This document shows positions 63,680 to 64,000 of a DNA stretch of 64,000 bases, piece by piece. The position numbers and the translations under genes were made by a program. Origin of the DNA: Rhizobacter sp. AJA081-3 (GTDB lineage: Bacteria > Pseudomonadota > Gammaproteobacteria > Burkholderiales > Burkholderiaceae_C); assembly GCF_017795745.1 (NCBI RefSeq), contig NZ_CP059067.1, positions 3,596,001-3,660,000 on the forward strand, read 5' to 3'. The notes below the pieces were generated by a model. That model was not told the origin of the DNA, made no database searches, and saw only the letters and a program-made list of their open reading frames with translations. Within the stretch, counting starts at the first letter, position 1. Each line of letters begins with the position of its first letter.

Positions 63680-64000
63680 TCAGGCTGTTTCGTAGGCGTT
63701 GCGCAGTTCGATGTCGTCGCTGAGGTACTCGACGAACTCGAACTGCACGCTGTCCGGGTCGATCACGTAGACGCTGCGCCGGCCGGCCGTCGTGCCACCC
63801 CAATGGTCCAGCGGGTAGCCGGCCGCTGCCAGCCGGGCCACCACCGCGTCGACCGAAGGCACCACCAGACCCACGTGCTTGGGGCCCAGGCGGTGGCTCG
63901 TCCAGTCCGTCAGCTCGCCTTCGCCGCCACCTTGCAGCGCCACGTAGAAGCCGTCGCCGCCGACGTGCCGCCAGGTGATGGGTTTGCCGAACCACTCCAT
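63680..64000 (-). CDS. VOC superfamily (glyoxalase/dioxygenase-fold) protein, partial
   Basis: The visible 106 residues form the C-terminal part of a small vicinal-oxygen-chelate fold protein: FGKPITWRHVGGDGFYVAL, then GPKHVGLVVPSVDAVVARLA, YPLDHWGGTTAGRRSVYVID and PDSVQFEFVEYL. The second VOC module is complete, with a histidine in KHVGL and glutamate in FEFVEY as likely metal ligands. An ATG coincides with the last bases of the window, but VOC proteins normally have 20-40 more N-terminal residues, so the gene probably begins beyond the edge. The function is unknown. Confidence 0.8.
   Translation of the reverse strand: MEWFGKPITWRHVGGDGFYVALQGGGEGELTDWTSHRLGPKHVGLVVPSVDAVVARLAAAGYPLDHWGGTTAGRRSVYVIDPDSVQFEFVEYLSDDIELRNAYETA

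Overview
The window is a GC-rich chromosomal segment of a betaproteobacterium, most likely of the order Burkholderiales (Rubrivivax/Leptothrix-like). That placement is inferred from the GC bias, the mrcA/pilMNOPQ divergon, the lptM-lysA-cyaY neighbourhood, a Burkholderiales-type trimeric porin, bacterial coq7, and a cluster pairing a liv-type transporter with CoA ligases. No tRNA, rRNA, CRISPR array, phage or insertion sequence was seen. The density is about one gene per kb, with many four-base stop/start overlaps.

Layout. 1-4.3 kb (minus): the type IV pilus assembly operon pilMNOPQ, with pilQ running off the left edge. 4.5-8.8 kb: divergent mrcA (PBP1A), then cyaY, the small lipoprotein lptM and lysA. 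8.8-15.5 kb (minus): a peptide-type ABC transporter operon with an embedded M20 amidohydrolase. 15.6-17.5 kb (minus): a DUF3047 lipoprotein and a major porin with its own terminator. 17.8-21.9 kb: coq7, an OsmC-family protein, a likely small RNA with promoter and terminator, ilvA and a divergent CobT homologue. 21.9-33.1 kb: a complete type II secretion locus, gspC divergent from gspGHIJKLMNDEF, followed by a translationally coupled hybrid histidine kinase. 35.3-47.4 kb: a signalling-rich region with a stand-alone AAA ATPase, a TonB-receptor/YfiR/hybrid-kinase module carrying four apparent single-base frameshifts, a 7TM diguanylate cyclase, a globin and a two-component pair. 47.5-49.1 kb: a small unknown protein, a cN-I type 5'-nucleotidase and a small winged-helix-like protein. 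49.2-58.7 kb: a Crp/Fnr regulator divergent from an operon of acyl-CoA synthetase, five-gene liv-type ABC transporter, small protein and PaaK-like CoA ligase, probably for uptake and activation of a carboxylic (possibly aromatic) acid. 58.8-63.0 kb: two Rieske oxygenases, a LuxR-type regulator and an orphan binding protein. 63.2-64 kb: a YciI-type protein and a partial VOC protein.

Three signals stand out. First, a roughly 110-nt RNA candidate upstream of ilvA has a sigma-70 type promoter with 17-bp spacing, a 5' stem, a hairpin presenting an anti-Shine-Dalgarno loop, and an intrinsic terminator. It resembles what is known of the toxic anti-SD small RNAs of Betaproteobacteria. Second, a 20-bp inverted repeat (TGTCCTC-N6-GAGGACA) occurs twice, each time 21 bp before a -10-like hexamer: once before a Rieske oxygenase and once between the LuxR-type regulator and the orphan binding protein. 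This predicts a small regulon. Third, four frameshifts are packed into 2.6 kb around the TonB/YfiR/kinase module, which means either sequence error or recent decay.
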